Below, one piece after another: positions 5,125 to 5,274 of a stretch of 5,274 nucleotides of DNA (position 1 is its first letter; each line of letters starts with the position of its first letter). The position numbers and the translations under genes are program-made. The notes under the pieces are model-generated. The model worked only from the letters and a program-made list of their open reading frames with translations, was not told the origin of the DNA and did not search any database. Source of the DNA: Thermoplasmata archaeon (lineage in GTDB: Archaea; Thermoplasmatota; Thermoplasmata; WALJ01); contig WALJ01000210.1 in assembly GCA_015522885.1 (NCBI GenBank), forward strand, positions 1 through 5,274. Reading direction: 5' to 3'.

Positions 5125-5274
5125 TTAGATCATGCAGTCCATCGCCCATTCCTTTCTTATGCCGAGCAGTATTTCAAACTCCCTGACCGTCAGCATCGGC
5201 TTATCATAGCTCATGTGGTCGTCGAGCGCTATTCTCGGGCAGGCCGTGGAGACATAGACATCATATCCGGAGCC
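5125..5274 (-). CDS. dph2: Diphthamide biosynthesis enzyme Dph2, C-terminal 49 residues (5' end outside the window)
   Basis: The minus-strand frame from the right edge runs 49 residues to TAA at 5125-5127. Seen: DVYVSTACPRIALDD followed by YDKPMLTVREFEILLG and a short tail. Family knowledge: this is the C-terminal signature of archaeal Dph2, the non-canonical radical-SAM 4Fe-4S enzyme that transfers the 3-amino-3-carboxypropyl group of S-adenosylmethionine to the diphthamide histidine of elongation factor 2. The cysteine in TACPRI (fragment residue 12) is the third of the three cluster-ligating cysteines; the other two are outside the window. The gene supports an archaeal host, since archaea use a single homodimeric Dph2. 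The downstream propeller gene has its own TATA box, so co-transcription is possible but not required. Confidence 0.9.
   Translation of the reverse strand, partial: GSGYDVYVSTACPRIALDDHMSYDKPMLTVREFEILLGIRKEWAMDCMI

Overview
The window looks archaeal, most likely from a euryarchaeon of the Thermoplasmatota type (lineage is inference, low confidence). The reasons are archaeal-style TATA boxes at the expected spacing upstream of tRNA and protein starts, protein starts without Shine-Dalgarno sequences that look leaderless or nearly so, tRNA genes without an encoded CCA, a Dph2-type diphthamide synthase C-terminus and a HerA-like ATPase C-terminus.

Layout. (1) 2-250, + strand: the last 82 codons of a HerA/FtsK-superfamily ATPase. 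(2) 327-3413, - strand, convergent with the first gene across a 76-bp gap: a complete 1028-residue STAND/AAA_16-type ATPase with about a dozen TPR repeats. A compact roadblock/longin-like module appears to be inserted between Walker A and Walker B. (3) 3414-4051: no protein gene but dense RNA-level structure. It holds an intact tRNA-Arg(GCG) gene (3620-3693, -) and a second, 288-bp-offset copy with the same promoter. The second copy is interrupted in its T-loop by about 54 nt, so it is a pseudogene or a tRNA with a very unusual intron. A 16-nt remnant of a third 5' end is also present. Three 45-bp palindromic repeats share the 3' end of this tRNA and would fold as tRNA-minihelix-like hairpins. 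(4) 4052-5083, -: a membrane-anchored, exported beta-propeller protein of sialidase (BNR/Asp-box) type. (5) 5125-5274, -: the C-terminus of Dph2.

All features from dph2 leftward to the ATPase-TPR gene are on the minus strand, but each unit appears to have its own TATA box. I therefore read them as a run of separate transcription units, not one operon. No functional link between the protein genes is evident. The most unusual part is the tRNA-Arg/minihelix array at 3466-4027: a tandemly amplified tRNA locus in which the tRNA 3' end has been copied repeatedly into small palindromes, and in which one tRNA copy is split in the T-loop.
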